From Jannaschia sp. Os4 (GTDB lineage: Bacteria; Pseudomonadota; Alphaproteobacteria; Rhodobacterales; Rhodobacteraceae): 64,000 nt of DNA. A program made the position numbers and the translations under genes. The notes beneath the pieces were generated by a model that had not been told where the DNA came from, ran no database searches, and worked only from the letters and a program-made list of their open reading frames with translations. Below are positions 25,224 to 33,192 of this stretch, piece after piece (positions within the stretch are counted from its first letter, which is position 1; every line of letters starts with the position of its first letter). The stretch spans positions 372,001-436,000 of the forward strand of contig NZ_JAFCAR010000005.1 in assembly GCF_016820245.1 (NCBI RefSeq). The letters run 5' to 3'.

Positions 25224-26057
25224 CTAGCCGACGAACGCCTTCTCGACCACGTAGTGCTTCGGGTCGGAGTTCGCGCCCTCCTCCAAGCCGAACCCCTCGA
25301 GGATCGCCTTAATGTCGGTGTTCAGGCCCATCGAGCCGCAGACCATGGCGCGGTCGGTCTCGGGGCGGATGGACTCGACGCCGAGGTCGCGCAGCGCCTC
25401 GCCCGATTCCAACAACGTCGTGATGCGCCCCATCTTGGGCGACGCCTCGCGGGTGGTGGTCGGGTAGTAGGTCAGCTTGGCGAGGTTCTCCTCGCCCAGG
25501 AGCTCCAGCATCATCTCGTCGGTGCGGAGCGACTCGATGAGCTGGCGGCCATACTCCAGCTCGGCCACGTCGCGGACGGTGTGGGTGACGATGACGCGCT
25601 CGAACCGCTCGTAGGTCTCAGGATCGCGCAGCAGCGAGGCGAAGGGGGCGAAGCCCGTGCCGGTGGCGAAGAACCACAGCCGCTCGCCGGGCAGGAGGGC
25701 GTCGTGCACGAGGGTGCCGACGGGCTTGGGGCGCAGGATGATCTCGTCGCCCGGCCGGATGTGCTGCAGGCGGGAGGTGAGCGGGCCGTCCTCGACCTTG
25801 ATCGAGTAGAACTCCAGCTCGTCGTCCCACGAGGGGGACGCGATGGAGTAGGCGCGCAGCAGCGGCTTGCTCCGCCCGGTCTTGGGATCGGGGTCGCCCA
25901 TGAGGCCGATCATCACGAACTCGCCCGAGCGGAAGCGCAAGCTGGCGGGGCGGGTGCAGCGGAAGGAGAAGAGCCGATCGGTCCAGTGGGTGACGGACGT
26001 GACGGTCTGGGCGTCGGGCAGGGTCGGGACGGCGGGGGCGGCGGTCATCTGGTTCAT
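25224..26057 (-). CDS. fpr: Ferredoxin/flavodoxin-NADP(+) reductase
   Basis: 277 residues from ATG at 26057; a GTG three bases upstream is also possible and no strong ribosome site decides. The FAD-binding motif LLRAYSIASPSW, the pyrophosphate-contact region GPLTSRLQHI, the NADP site FATGTGFAPFASLLRDPETY and MVCGSMGLNTD are those of bacterial FPR. It exchanges electrons between NADPH and ferredoxin or flavodoxin, and could feed the ferredoxin-type sulfite reductase encoded upstream. The C-terminus ends HYVVEKAFVG, as is usual for the bacterial subclass. A 24-bp inverted repeat separates it from the cys genes. Confidence 0.94.
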   Translation of the reverse strand: MNQMTAAPAVPTLPDAQTVTSVTHWTDRLFSFRCTRPASLRFRSGEFVMIGLMGDPDPKTGRSKPLLRAYSIASPSWDDELEFYSIKVEDGPLTSRLQHIRPGDEIILRPKPVGTLVHDALLPGERLWFFATGTGFAPFASLLRDPETYERFERVIVTHTVRDVAELEYGRQLIESLRTDEMMLELLGEENLAKLTYYPTTTREASPKMGRITTLLESGEALRDLGVESIRPETDRAMVCGSMGLNTDIKAILEGFGLEEGANSDPKHYVVEKAFVG

Positions 26058-26125
26058 CACGTTCGTCGCGGGCGGGTCCCGCGTCCTCTATGTCGGGGGC
26101 GCGGCGGGGTGAACCCCGCCGGAAG

Positions 26126-26181
26126 ACGTGGGCTTTCGCCCACCCTACGCGTCGGCCCGTAGGGTGGGCGAAAGCCCACGT
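26126..26181 (-). repeat. Perfect 24-bp inverted repeat, probable terminator of the cys operon
   Basis: Arms 26126-26149 and 26158-26181 are exact reverse complements around an 8-base loop; the core is CGTAGGGTGGGCGAAAGCCC. It starts six bases past the stop of the DUF934 gene in the direction of transcription. GTAGGGTGGGC-type palindromes occur repeatedly in many proteobacterial genomes. No T-run follows, but the 24-bp stem could end transcription before fpr. Confidence 0.65.
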
Positions 26182-26187
26182 AGTTTG

Positions 26188-26595
26188 TCAGGCCCGGAGC
26201 CGCATCTGATACGAATGCGCCCGCCAGTCGGCGCGGGCGCGCCACTGGGCCTCGGGCTGGCGGGCGGCGAGGTCGTCGCCGATCTCCACCTCGTCGAAGC
26301 CGGCGCGCCGGGCCATCGCGTACTGGTCGGCGATGACGTGGCCCGCCGCGCGCAGGCGGCCCGCGTAGCCGGCGCGGCGCAGTTGCGACGCGATGGTGAA
26401 GCCGCGCCCGTCCGCGAAGGAGGGGAAGGCGACGCGGATCGCGGTGACGTCGCCCAAGCGGTCCATGAGCGGCGCGAGGTCGGCGTCGGGGGCCACGTCG
26501 ACGGCGAGCGGGCCGTTGGCGGGCATCTCGTCCGAGGGGACGAAGGTCGCGGTCAGGTCGTCGGCGTGGAAACCGTCGTCACGGATGATGGGCAT
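26188..26595 (-). CDS. DUF934 protein of sulfate assimilation
   Basis: 135 residues from ATG at 26595, which shares one base with the cysH stop. Recognised from the PLAVDVAPDADLAPL region, then IRVAFPSFADGRGFTIASQLRRAG and the tail with HVIADQYAMARRAGFDEVEI. This family is found beside sulfite reductase and cysH in alpha- and betaproteobacteria, but its biochemical role is not established. Location at the end of the cysG-to-cysH run supports a role in reductive sulfur assimilation, perhaps as an accessory to sulfite reductase. Confidence 0.87.
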   Translation of the reverse strand: MPIIRDDGFHADDLTATFVPSDEMPANGPLAVDVAPDADLAPLMDRLGDVTAIRVAFPSFADGRGFTIASQLRRAGYAGRLRAAGHVIADQYAMARRAGFDEVEIGDDLAARQPEAQWRARADWRAHSYQMRLRA

Positions 26596-27338
26596 CAGCG
26601 GCCTCCGTTCGCGATCGTGCCGTCGGGGCGCACGGCGACGCCCCCGGCGAAGTGGATGCCGCACTCGGTCTTCTCGCGGCCCCGCCAGCGCCCGGCGCGG
26701 GGATCCTCGCCCGGCGCGACCTTGGCGGTGCAGGGCGCGCAGCCGATCGACGGGTAGCCCCGCTCCACCAGCGGGTGCCGGGGCAGGTCGTGGGCGTCCA
26801 TGTAGGCGGCGAGGTCGGCGCCGGACCACGTGGCGAGCGGGTTCACCTTGAGGTGCTGGCCCTCGGCCTCGAACACCGGCAGGTCGGCGCGCGCGCCGCC
26901 CTGCACCCGCTTGCGCCCGGTGATCCAGCCGTCGAACCCGGCGAGGGCGCGCTCCAAGGGACGGACCTTGCGCAGCGTGCAGCAGAGGTCGGGGTCGCGC
27001 CCGTGGAGGTCGCCCTCCGGGTCGTGGAGGAACAGGTCCTCGGGGTCGGGGCGGACGGTGCGGACGTCCGCGAGGCCCAGCCGCTCGGCCACGCCGCGCT
27101 GGTAGGCCAGCGTCTCGGGGAAGAGCATCCCGGTCTCGAGGAACAGCACGGGCGTCGCCGGCGCGACGCGGGACAGCATGTGCAGCAGCACGACCGAGTC
27201 CGCGCCGAACGAGGAGGTCAGGGCGACGTCGCCCTCGGCCAAGGCGGCGCGGAGGACGGTCTCGGCGTCCGAGCCCGCGTGGGCGGCGTTCAGGTCCGCC
27301 GCCTGACGCGCGCGGAGGGTGGAGAGGTCAAGCGGCAT
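26595..27338 (-). CDS. cysH: Phosphoadenylyl/adenylyl-sulfate reductase
   Basis: 247 residues from ATG at 27338, which overlaps the end of the sulfite reductase gene by 11 bases. The SSFGADSVVLLHM loop and LETGMLFPETLAY are PAPS-reductase family features. Cys119-Cys120 in DLCCTLRK and Cys200/Cys203 in IGCAPCTAKV are the ligands of a 4Fe-4S cluster, marking the type that prefers adenylyl sulfate; ECGIH near the end holds the redox-active cysteine. It makes sulfite for the sulfite reductase encoded just upstream. Confidence 0.94.
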   Translation of the reverse strand: MPLDLSTLRARQAADLNAAHAGSDAETVLRAALAEGDVALTSSFGADSVVLLHMLSRVAPATPVLFLETGMLFPETLAYQRGVAERLGLADVRTVRPDPEDLFLHDPEGDLHGRDPDLCCTLRKVRPLERALAGFDGWITGRKRVQGGARADLPVFEAEGQHLKVNPLATWSGADLAAYMDAHDLPRHPLVERGYPSIGCAPCTAKVAPGEDPRAGRWRGREKTECGIHFAGGVAVRPDGTIANGGR

Positions 27339-28977
27339 CGGCTTCCTCCGTCTGGTAGAGCGCCGCCTTGAACGGTGCCATGCCGAGGCGGCGATAGGCA
27401 TCGAGGAACGTCTCCTGCGGCCCTGCGCGGAGGGCGAGATAGGCGAGGATGATGCGTTCGACGGCGGGAACGACCTGATCGTAGGCGAAGCCGGGACCGG
27501 TCCGCTCGCCGATGGCTGCGGTCTCGGTGCCGTCGCCGCCCAAGGTGATCTGGTAGTTCTCCACCCCCGCGCGGTCGAGGCCGAGGATGCCGATATGGCC
27601 CACGTGGTGGTGGCCGCAGGCGTTGATGCAGCCGGAGATCTTGATCTTCAGCGCCCCGACCTCGTGCTCCAGCTTCAGCTCGTCCAGCCGCGTCGCGAGG
27701 CCCTGCGCGACCGGGATGCTGCGCGCCGTGGCCAGCGCGCAGTAGTCCATGCCGGGGCAGGCGATGATGTCGGAGGCCAGCCCGACATTGGCCGTGCCCA
27801 GCCCCGCGTCGCGCAGGGCGTCGTAGACGGCGGGCAGCGCGTCCTGCGGGACGTGGGGGAGGATGACGTTCTGCTCGTGGCTGATGCGCAGCTCGCCGTA
27901 GGCGTGGGCGTCGGCGAGGTCGGCCAGCAGGTCCATCTGGTCGGCGGAGGCGTCGCCCGGCGTCGCGCCGTGGGCCTTGAGCGAGACGGTGACGATGGCG
28001 TGGTCGGCGCGCTTGTGGGCCACGGTGTTCGTGTCGACCCACGACCGGAACGCGGGCGGGCCGGACGGGGCGGCGCCGCCGTCGCGGAAGGCGGGGTCGG
28101 CGAACATGCCCTCGATGCGGGCCAGCACATCCTGGTCCGCGCCGCCGAAGAGGGGGCGCAGTTCGGCGAACCGGGCCTCGACGAGGCGGGAGAACTCCTC
28201 CAGCCCGGTCTCGTGCACGGTGATCTTGATGCGCGCCTTGTACTTGTTGTCGCGCCGCCCGAGCCGGTTGTAGACCGACACGATCGCCTCGCAGTAGGGC
28301 AGCAGGTCCGCCACGGGCAGGAACTCGCGGATCGTCTTGCCGATCATCGGCGTCCGCCCGAGGCCGCCGCCGACCATCACCTCGAAGCCGGGCCGGCCGT
28401 CGCGCAGGGTCATCCGCAACCCGATGTCGTGGGCCTTGGTCACCGCGCGGTCGTTGGGCGAGCCGGTGACGGCGATCTTGAACTTGCGGGGCAGGAACTG
28501 GAACTCCGGGTGGTCCGTGGACCACTGGCGCAGCAGCTCGGCCACGGGGCGGGGGTCGGCGATCTCGTCGGCAGCGGCGCCCGCGAAATGGTCGGCGGTC
28601 ACGTTGCGGATCGTGTTCCCGCTCGTCTGGATGGCGTGCAGGCCGACGGTCCCGAGGTGGTCGAGCATGTCGGGGATGTCGACCAGCTTGGGCCAGTTGA
28701 ACTGGATGTTCTGGCGCGTGGTGAAGTGGCCGTAGCCCTTGTCGTAGGTCCGCGCGAGGTGGGCGAGCGCGCGCATCTGGTCCGACGACAGCGTGCCGTA
28801 GGGGATGGCGACGCGCAGCATGTAGGCGTGCAGCTGCAGGTAGACGCCGTTCATCAGGCGCAGCGGCTTGAACTCGTCCTCCGTGAGCGAGCCGTCGAGG
28901 CGCCGCTCCACCTGGGCGCGGAACTGGGCGTTGCGCTCCGCGAGGAAGGCGGTGTCGAAGTCGTCGTACTGGTACAT
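27328..28977 (-). CDS. Nitrite/sulfite reductase haemoprotein
   Basis: 549 residues. The duplicated ferredoxin-type half domains are visible, with GYGHFTTRQNIQFNWPKL and AYGELRISHEQNVILPHV, and the cluster/sirohaem cysteines in CPGMDYCALATARS and ISGCINACGHHHVGHIGILG. These are the signatures of sirohaem- and 4Fe-4S-containing reductases. In this context, with cysH and cysG, it is an assimilatory sulfite reductase that makes sulfide; electrons likely come from ferredoxin rather than a CysJ partner, which is absent. The start lies three bases after the DUF2849 stop. Confidence 0.94.
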   Translation of the reverse strand: MYQYDDFDTAFLAERNAQFRAQVERRLDGSLTEDEFKPLRLMNGVYLQLHAYMLRVAIPYGTLSSDQMRALAHLARTYDKGYGHFTTRQNIQFNWPKLVDIPDMLDHLGTVGLHAIQTSGNTIRNVTADHFAGAAADEIADPRPVAELLRQWSTDHPEFQFLPRKFKIAVTGSPNDRAVTKAHDIGLRMTLRDGRPGFEVMVGGGLGRTPMIGKTIREFLPVADLLPYCEAIVSVYNRLGRRDNKYKARIKITVHETGLEEFSRLVEARFAELRPLFGGADQDVLARIEGMFADPAFRDGGAAPSGPPAFRSWVDTNTVAHKRADHAIVTVSLKAHGATPGDASADQMDLLADLADAHAYGELRISHEQNVILPHVPQDALPAVYDALRDAGLGTANVGLASDIIACPGMDYCALATARSIPVAQGLATRLDELKLEHEVGALKIKISGCINACGHHHVGHIGILGLDRAGVENYQITLGGDGTETAAIGERTGPGFAYDQVVPAVERIILAYLALRAGPQETFLDAYRRLGMAPFKAALYQTEEADAA

Positions 28978-28980
28978 GGC

Positions 28981-29295
28981 CTAGGCCTCCGGTCCGGGAC
29001 GCTGCCCGGCATGCTTGCCGTGATCACGGTTGGTGGGGCCGGTCGTGCGGAACCGCTCCCGGAAGTGGGTCGGCTCGGGGCCGCCCGGCCCGCGCGTGGC
29101 GTCGGCGAGGTACTCGCCCACGACCACGAGGGGCTGATGCGCGTCGAGCAGGCGGACGGCCGCGTGGGCCTCGTCCTCGATCAACTCGGCCTCGGCCATG
29201 TCGAGCGTCCAGCGGTCGTCGGCGGTCAGCCAGACGACGTCGCCCTCGCGCAGGAGGTTGGCGGTCACGACCTTGGGGGTGAAGGGGCGCGGCAT
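28981..29295 (-). CDS. DUF2849 protein
   Basis: 104 residues. Recognised from PFTPKVVTANLLREGDVVWL and LDMAEAELIEDEAHA, a small cytoplasmic family nearly always placed between cysG and sulfite reductase in alphaproteobacteria. Function is unknown. It has three-base gaps on either side, so it is tightly cotranscribed. The C-terminus (TGPTNRDHGKHAGQRPGPEA) is polar and variable. Confidence 0.88.
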   Translation of the reverse strand: MPRPFTPKVVTANLLREGDVVWLTADDRWTLDMAEAELIEDEAHAAVRLLDAHQPLVVVGEYLADATRGPGGPEPTHFRERFRTTGPTNRDHGKHAGQRPGPEA

Positions 29296-29298
29296 GGG

Positions 29299-30726
29299 TC
29301 AGGCCTCCGATGCTTCGAGGGGGAGGGGGCTCTGCCCCCGGCCTTCGGCCTCCCCCGAGGTATTTCCGCCAAGATGAGGGGCGGGGGACGCGGCCTCCGC
29401 CCCTCTCGGCGCGAGGCCGAGCATCAGGACGGCCGGGCCGTCCACGCCGCGCACGGCGTCGGGCAGGGTGGCGAGGGTCGCGGCGACGATGCGCTGGCCG
29501 GGCTGGGAGGCGTTCTCGACCACGCTCACCGGCGTCGCGGGGTCCGCGCCGTGCATCATCAGGCGGCCCTGCAGCCAGCGCGCGGCGCGCTTGCCCATGT
29601 AGATGGCGGCCACCGCGCCGGGGGCGGCGAGGCCGCGCCAGTCCTGGTCCGCGAAGCCCGCCATGTCGTGCGCGGTGACGAGGCGGACGGAGCCGTTGCG
29701 GCCCCGCTTGGTCTGGCTCTGGCCGAGCGCGGCGGTGGCGGCGGAGGCGGCGGTGATGCCGGGGACGACGCGCCACGAGATCGCGGCGGCGTCGAGCGCC
29801 GCGATCTCCTCGTCCAGCCGTCCGAACACGGTCGGGTCGCCGGACTTGAGCCGGACGACGTGGGCGCCCTTCGCGGCGTGCTCCACCAGCAGCGCGTCGA
29901 TCTCGGCCTGCGGGGTGGACGCGCCGAAGCCGCGCTTGCCGGCGGCGAGGATGGTGGCCTCGCGGCGGGCCAGTTCGAGGATGGCTTGGGGGACGAGCGC
30001 GTCGTGGATCACCACGTCCGCCTCGTGCAGCGCCTTGCGCGCGGCCAGCGTGAGCAGGTCCGGGTCGCCCGGGCCCGCGCCCACGAGGTCCACGTGGCCG
30101 GGGCGGGAATCGGCAGCGAGGTGGTCGTCGAGCAGGGCCTCCAGCGCCGCCTCGGTCGCCTCGCGGGGGCCGACCTCCTCGAACCAGTCGGACCAGAAGC
30201 GGCGGCGGGGCGCGCCCTTCGGCAGCGCCTCGGCGGCGGGGCGGAGGCGCGCGCCGATGCGGGCCAGCAGGCCGAGCGCGGGGGAGAGGCGCTCCTCGAG
30301 GTCCTTCTTGAGCATCCGCGCGAGGACCGGGGCGGTGCCCTCCGTGCCGATGGCGATGGTCACGGGGTCGCGGTCCACGATGGCGGGGGTGATGAACTGC
30401 GAGCGGGCGAGGTCGTCGACGACGTTCACCAGCGCGCCGTCGGCGGTCATCACGCGCAGCGCCGCCGCGTCGAGCGCATCGTCCTCGTGGGCGGCGTAGG
30501 CGATGGGGCAGCAGAGCGCGTCGCCCGGCTCGGGGAAGCGGCGCAGCAGCGTGACGCGGCCCTCGGCGGCCCAGCCCTCGATGAGCGGGTCGACCGCCTC
30601 GGCGGCCACGGTGATCCGCGCCGTCGTCTTGAGCAGCAGCCGCAGCTTGGCCACCGCCGCGTCGCCGCCGCCCGCCACGAGGACGCGGCGGCCGGAGAGG
30701 GCGAGGAAGACGGGGAAATGATCCAT
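29299..30726 (-). CDS. cysG: Sirohaem synthase (uroporphyrinogen methyltransferase/dehydrogenase/chelatase)
   Basis: 475 residues. The N-terminal dehydrogenase/ferrochelatase part starts FPVFLALSGRRVLVAGGGDAA, and the C-terminal SUMT part has HVDLVGAGPGDPDLLTL, VIHDALV, LKSGDPTVFGRLDEE and VVPGITAASAATAALG. It makes the sirohaem needed by the sulfite reductase in the same operon. The last 30 residues (from about ASPAPHLGGN) are encoded by an interspersed repeat and do not belong to the conserved enzyme. It is divergent from an Lrp-type regulator with 118 bp between starts. Confidence 0.95.
   Translation of the reverse strand: MDHFPVFLALSGRRVLVAGGGDAAVAKLRLLLKTTARITVAAEAVDPLIEGWAAEGRVTLLRRFPEPGDALCCPIAYAAHEDDALDAAALRVMTADGALVNVVDDLARSQFITPAIVDRDPVTIAIGTEGTAPVLARMLKKDLEERLSPALGLLARIGARLRPAAEALPKGAPRRRFWSDWFEEVGPREATEAALEALLDDHLAADSRPGHVDLVGAGPGDPDLLTLAARKALHEADVVIHDALVPQAILELARREATILAAGKRGFGASTPQAEIDALLVEHAAKGAHVVRLKSGDPTVFGRLDEEIAALDAAAISWRVVPGITAASAATAALGQSQTKRGRNGSVRLVTAHDMAGFADQDWRGLAAPGAVAAIYMGKRAARWLQGRLMMHGADPATPVSVVENASQPGQRIVAATLATLPDAVRGVDGPAVLMLGLAPRGAEAASPAPHLGGNTSGEAEGRGQSPLPLEASEA
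29326..29381 (+). repeat. Interspersed repeat, family A, copy 2, inside the cysG 3' end
   Basis: GGGGCTCTGCCCCCGGCC, then CTCCCCCGAGGTATTTCCGC and CAAGATGAGGGG match the copy at 14084-14147 with a few substitutions and a two-base length difference. Here the element is read on the minus strand as the C-terminal residues HLGGNTSGEAEGRGQSP of CysG. A normally intergenic repeat has therefore been captured as coding sequence. Confidence 0.75.
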
Positions 30727-30844
30727 GGCGGGGCCTCCGGTGCGTTACCCAGAGATAGGACACCGTTCCGTTGCCGGGCCACCCCGAGGCCGGTAACAGG
30801 GACGTAACGCGAGATTTTCGCTCCGGGATGGGAAGGTGGTCCGA

Positions 30845-31324
30845 ATGGCGACGAAAGGGGGAAGGGGCGTCCGGCTCGACGAGCTCGACCGGAAGATCCT
30901 CCGGGAGATGCAGGTGGACGCGGGCCGCTCGCTCGACGAGATCGCCCGGATCGTGGGCTCGTCGAAGACGCCGGTGTGGAATCGCATCCGCAAGATGCGC
31001 GACGGCGGGGTGATCGGGCCGGACACGGTGATCGTGGACCCGCAGGCCATCGGGCTGGACGCCTGCTTCTTCGTGCTGATCCGCACCAGCGAGCACGAGG
31101 CCGAGTGGCAGAACCGCTTCCTCGCCGCCCTGCGCGCGCGCCCCGAGGTGCAGGAGGCGCACCGGCTGGCGGGGGAGATCGACTACATCCTCAAGGTGCG
31201 CGTTGCGGACGCGCGGGCCTACGACGCGTTCTACCAGGCCCTGATCGCGGAGGTGCGCGTGTTCAACGTGACCGCGCTGCTGTCGATGGAGGAGATCAAG
31301 GCGGAGACGGCGCTGCCGGTGTGA
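30845..31324 (+). CDS. Lrp/AsnC-family transcriptional regulator
   Basis: 159 residues from ATG at 30845 with GGGAAGG upstream; a GTG at 30836 is an alternative. An N-terminal winged helix (LDELDRKILREMQVDAGRSL, then SLDEIARIVGSSKTPVWNRI) is followed by an AsnC ligand-binding domain with RPEVQEAHRLAGEIDYILKV and FNVTALLSMEEIK. It is divergent from cysG. This placement suggests that it controls the sulfate assimilation genes, perhaps sensing a sulfur amino acid, but no operator could be assigned with confidence in the 118-bp gap. Confidence 0.92.
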   Translation: MATKGGRGVRLDELDRKILREMQVDAGRSLDEIARIVGSSKTPVWNRIRKMRDGGVIGPDTVIVDPQAIGLDACFFVLIRTSEHEAEWQNRFLAALRARPEVQEAHRLAGEIDYILKVRVADARAYDAFYQALIAEVRVFNVTALLSMEEIKAETALPV

Positions 31325-31462
31325 GGCGGCGCGTCGGCGGGATCGTGGCGCGGGCGGGCGGTCCTCCCGATCCGGGCATCGGTCGCTGGGGGCGGCTCCG
31401 CGCCCCGCTTGCGCGGGGGGCGGGGATGGGCCAGCACCGGGGCATCGCCCGAGGAGATGCCG

Positions 31463-31891
31463 ATGATCCGCCCCCTGCTGCTGACCGCCGCGCTGGCCGC
31501 CTGCGCGCCCGCCGTCGAGACGCCCGCGCCCGCGCCCGCCGCCGCGGGCGGGCCCGCCCCCGGCATCGCGGGGGGCATCGCCGGGGCCGACGCGGTGGGC
31601 ACCGCGCTGCAGCGGCGGTGGGTCAGCATCGACGACCCCGCGCGGGCGATCACGATCGACCGGAGCGTCGACGGCCACACCTTCGGGACGCAGACCGACG
31701 GGCTGACCGACTCGGTCGAGCCGCTGCGCTTCGTGTCCGACTGCGACGCCCGCGCGCCGGCCCTCGCCGACAGCGGATCCTTCACCGTCGGCGCGGACGG
31801 CGCCCTCTGCTACCGGGTGCTGTCGCTGACGCCGGGCGAGCTGGTGCTGTCGCGGGAGCTGGGCGGCCCCCTGCGCTACCGTCCCGGCTGA
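31463..31891 (+). CDS. Lipoprotein of unknown function
   Basis: 142 residues from ATG at 31463, preferred over ATG at 31457 because GAGGAG then lies six bases upstream. The signal peptide ends in lipobox LAAC with Cys14, followed by a Pro/Ala-rich linker and a globular part containing two further cysteines (VSDCDAR and ALCYRV). No family recognised. It is probably outer-membrane anchored. Upstream, 31325-31462 holds no gene. Confidence 0.7.
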   Translation: MIRPLLLTAALAACAPAVETPAPAPAAAGGPAPGIAGGIAGADAVGTALQRRWVSIDDPARAITIDRSVDGHTFGTQTDGLTDSVEPLRFVSDCDARAPALADSGSFTVGADGALCYRVLSLTPGELVLSRELGGPLRYRPG

Positions 31892-32002
31892 GGGGGCGGG
31901 GCCCCGCCCGCGCGCCCCGCGTGCCCGCATCGGGGCCGAGCGGGCTTTACCCCGGGGGGGCGGGGGTCATATCCGGGGGGCGAGACCACCTCGGAGACCG
32001 CC

Positions 32003-32119
32003 ATGCCCCGCCTGATCGCCGTCCTGCTGCCCGTCGCCCTGCTGGCGGCCTGCTTCCAGCCCGCCCCGCCGCCGGAGCCGGAGCCCGATCCCGTGATCCT
32101 GCTGCCCCCCTCGTCGTGA
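32003..32119 (+). CDS. Very small lipoprotein (38 aa)
   Basis: ATG at 32003 gives a 38-residue product: signal peptide PRLIAVLLPVALLAAC with lipobox LAAC (Cys17), then a short Pro/Glu tail (FQPAPPPEPEPDP). A ribosome-site-like CGGAGA lies ten bases upstream. It overlaps the next lipoprotein gene by four bases (GTGA), supporting real translation. Such tiny lipoproteins resemble entericidin-type peptides in size, though not clearly in sequence. Confidence 0.6.
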   Translation: MPRLIAVLLPVALLAACFQPAPPPEPEPDPVILLPPSS

Positions 32120-32370
32120 GGGGCGCGCTGCGCGCGGCGGGCCTCGCGGCGGCGGTCCTCCTGGCCGCCTGCGAGCCGCCGCAGCCCGGGCCGCAGGTCG
32201 GCGAGGACGGGCGCCCCGTCACGCCCTTCGGCGCGTCGCCCTCGGTCGCGCAGGCCCCGACGCCGACGCCCATCGGCGCGACCCGGCCCGCGCCCGCGGC
32301 CCCGGTGTGGGACGGGGTGATCCGGGACGCCGACGACCCGCAGCCCGTGACGCTGCCGCCGCCGCCTTAA
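32116..32370 (+). CDS. Small proline-rich lipoprotein (84 aa)
   Basis: GTG at 32116 overlaps the preceding stop as GTGA. The product has a lipobox LLAAC (Cys19) and a Pro-rich, probably disordered tail with GEDGRPVTPFG and a terminal run of four prolines. Its TAA overlaps the stop of the converging GFA-like gene (TTAA at 32367-32370 serves both). Function unknown; the tail may span the periplasm or contact peptidoglycan. Confidence 0.6.
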   Translation: MRGALRAAGLAAAVLLAACEPPQPGPQVGEDGRPVTPFGASPSVAQAPTPTPIGATRPAPAAPVWDGVIRDADDPQPVTLPPPP

Positions 32371-32933
32371 GCGCGCACGCCCATGAGGGCGGCGGCCCGC
32401 TCCTCCCGGGTGAGGACCTGCGGCGGCACGGCGGGCGCGCCGTCCTCGAAGAACGGGCTGTCGCGCCACCGGCCTGACAGGTTCGCCGCCGCCATCCGGC
32501 CCAGCATCGCGCGGCCCATGCGGGCCACGCCCTCGTGCGTGACCTTGCCGTCGCCCGCCGGGACGTAGCCGCGCACCTCGACGGGCTTGACGGACTCGGT
32601 CACGGCATCCGTCATCACGCCCACATGGGTCATGCGCGGCGACGCGGCAGGGGTGTAGAAGAGCGGCGTGTCGCAGCAGGTGGCGTACCAGCGCAGCGCG
32701 CCCTTGGGCGATAGGCGGAACACGCGGAGGTTCTCGCCGCCCTTCGTGATGTGGACGCGGTCTTGGCTGGTCTGGACGATCCCGACCTTCTCCGGGTCGG
32801 CGAGGCCGAGATGGGTGTAGTGCGACCGGCAGTCCGCGCAGTGGCAGACCACGTGGGTGTAGTCGCGCGGCTCGACGGGGCGGAGTTCGCCCGCCAGTTC
32901 GCCGCAGCGGCACTTGAAGCCGAGGGTGCCCAT
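32367..32933 (-). CDS. GFA-like zinc-binding protein (DUF6151)
   Basis: 188 residues from ATG at 32933, with GGAGG eight bases upstream. Cys8/Cys10 (FKCRCGELAG) and Cys30/Cys32/Cys35 (VVCHCADCRSHY), plus LRWYATCCDTPLFY, match the zinc-ligand pattern of glutathione-dependent formaldehyde-activating enzyme-like proteins. The length and the middle segment (TQDRVHITKGG-type region, here SQDRVHITKGGENL) fit the DUF6151 subgroup. An enzymatic role is unproven. Confidence 0.78.
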   Translation of the reverse strand: MGTLGFKCRCGELAGELRPVEPRDYTHVVCHCADCRSHYTHLGLADPEKVGIVQTSQDRVHITKGGENLRVFRLSPKGALRWYATCCDTPLFYTPAASPRMTHVGVMTDAVTESVKPVEVRGYVPAGDGKVTHEGVARMGRAMLGRMAAANLSGRWRDSPFFEDGAPAVPPQVLTREERAAALMGVRA

Positions 32934-33059
32934 GGGCCGGTCCTCCGTTCGGGTCGGAGGGAGGTTAGCGGGGCGGGGTGGGGGCGTCATCCCTTGGATC
33001 GGGCGCGGTCGAGCGGGGCGCCCGCGCGGTACGCGAGGCGCAGCCGAGCCGCGCCTCGC

Positions 33060-33186
33060 CGGGCCGCCCCCCGGCCCGGCGATTGGTCCGAAGTTCTGCG
33101 ACGGTCGGGCGTCTCACGGGGGTGAGGGATAAAGCGCGCCGCACCGAGGTCGGGTCGCCGCGCCACGGCCCTGCGATGCGCTCCCG
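33060..33186 (-). repeat. Interspersed repeat, family B, copy 3
   Basis: About 127 bases closely similar to 23026-23155, sharing CCCCCGGCCCGGCGATTGGT, GGTGAGGGATAAAG and CGCCACGGCCCTGCGATGCG. On the minus strand it starts six bases after the phaZ stop, the same placement as copy 2 after mnmH. The remaining part of the gap (32934-33059) contains short palindromes and no gene. Confidence 0.7.
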
Positions 33187-33192
33187 TCGTGA

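Noticed and set aside
27319-30807. A 1162-codon plus-strand open frame
   Set aside because: It lies antisense to cysH, sulfite reductase, DUF2849 and cysG, which have clear motifs; its own translation is repetitive V/G/A/R/H-rich and lacks any domain.
31947-32273. 108-codon minus-strand frame opposite the small lipoproteins
   Set aside because: No ribosome site, no recognisable domain, Arg/Ala/Pro shadow composition; the plus strand has coupled lipobox genes instead.
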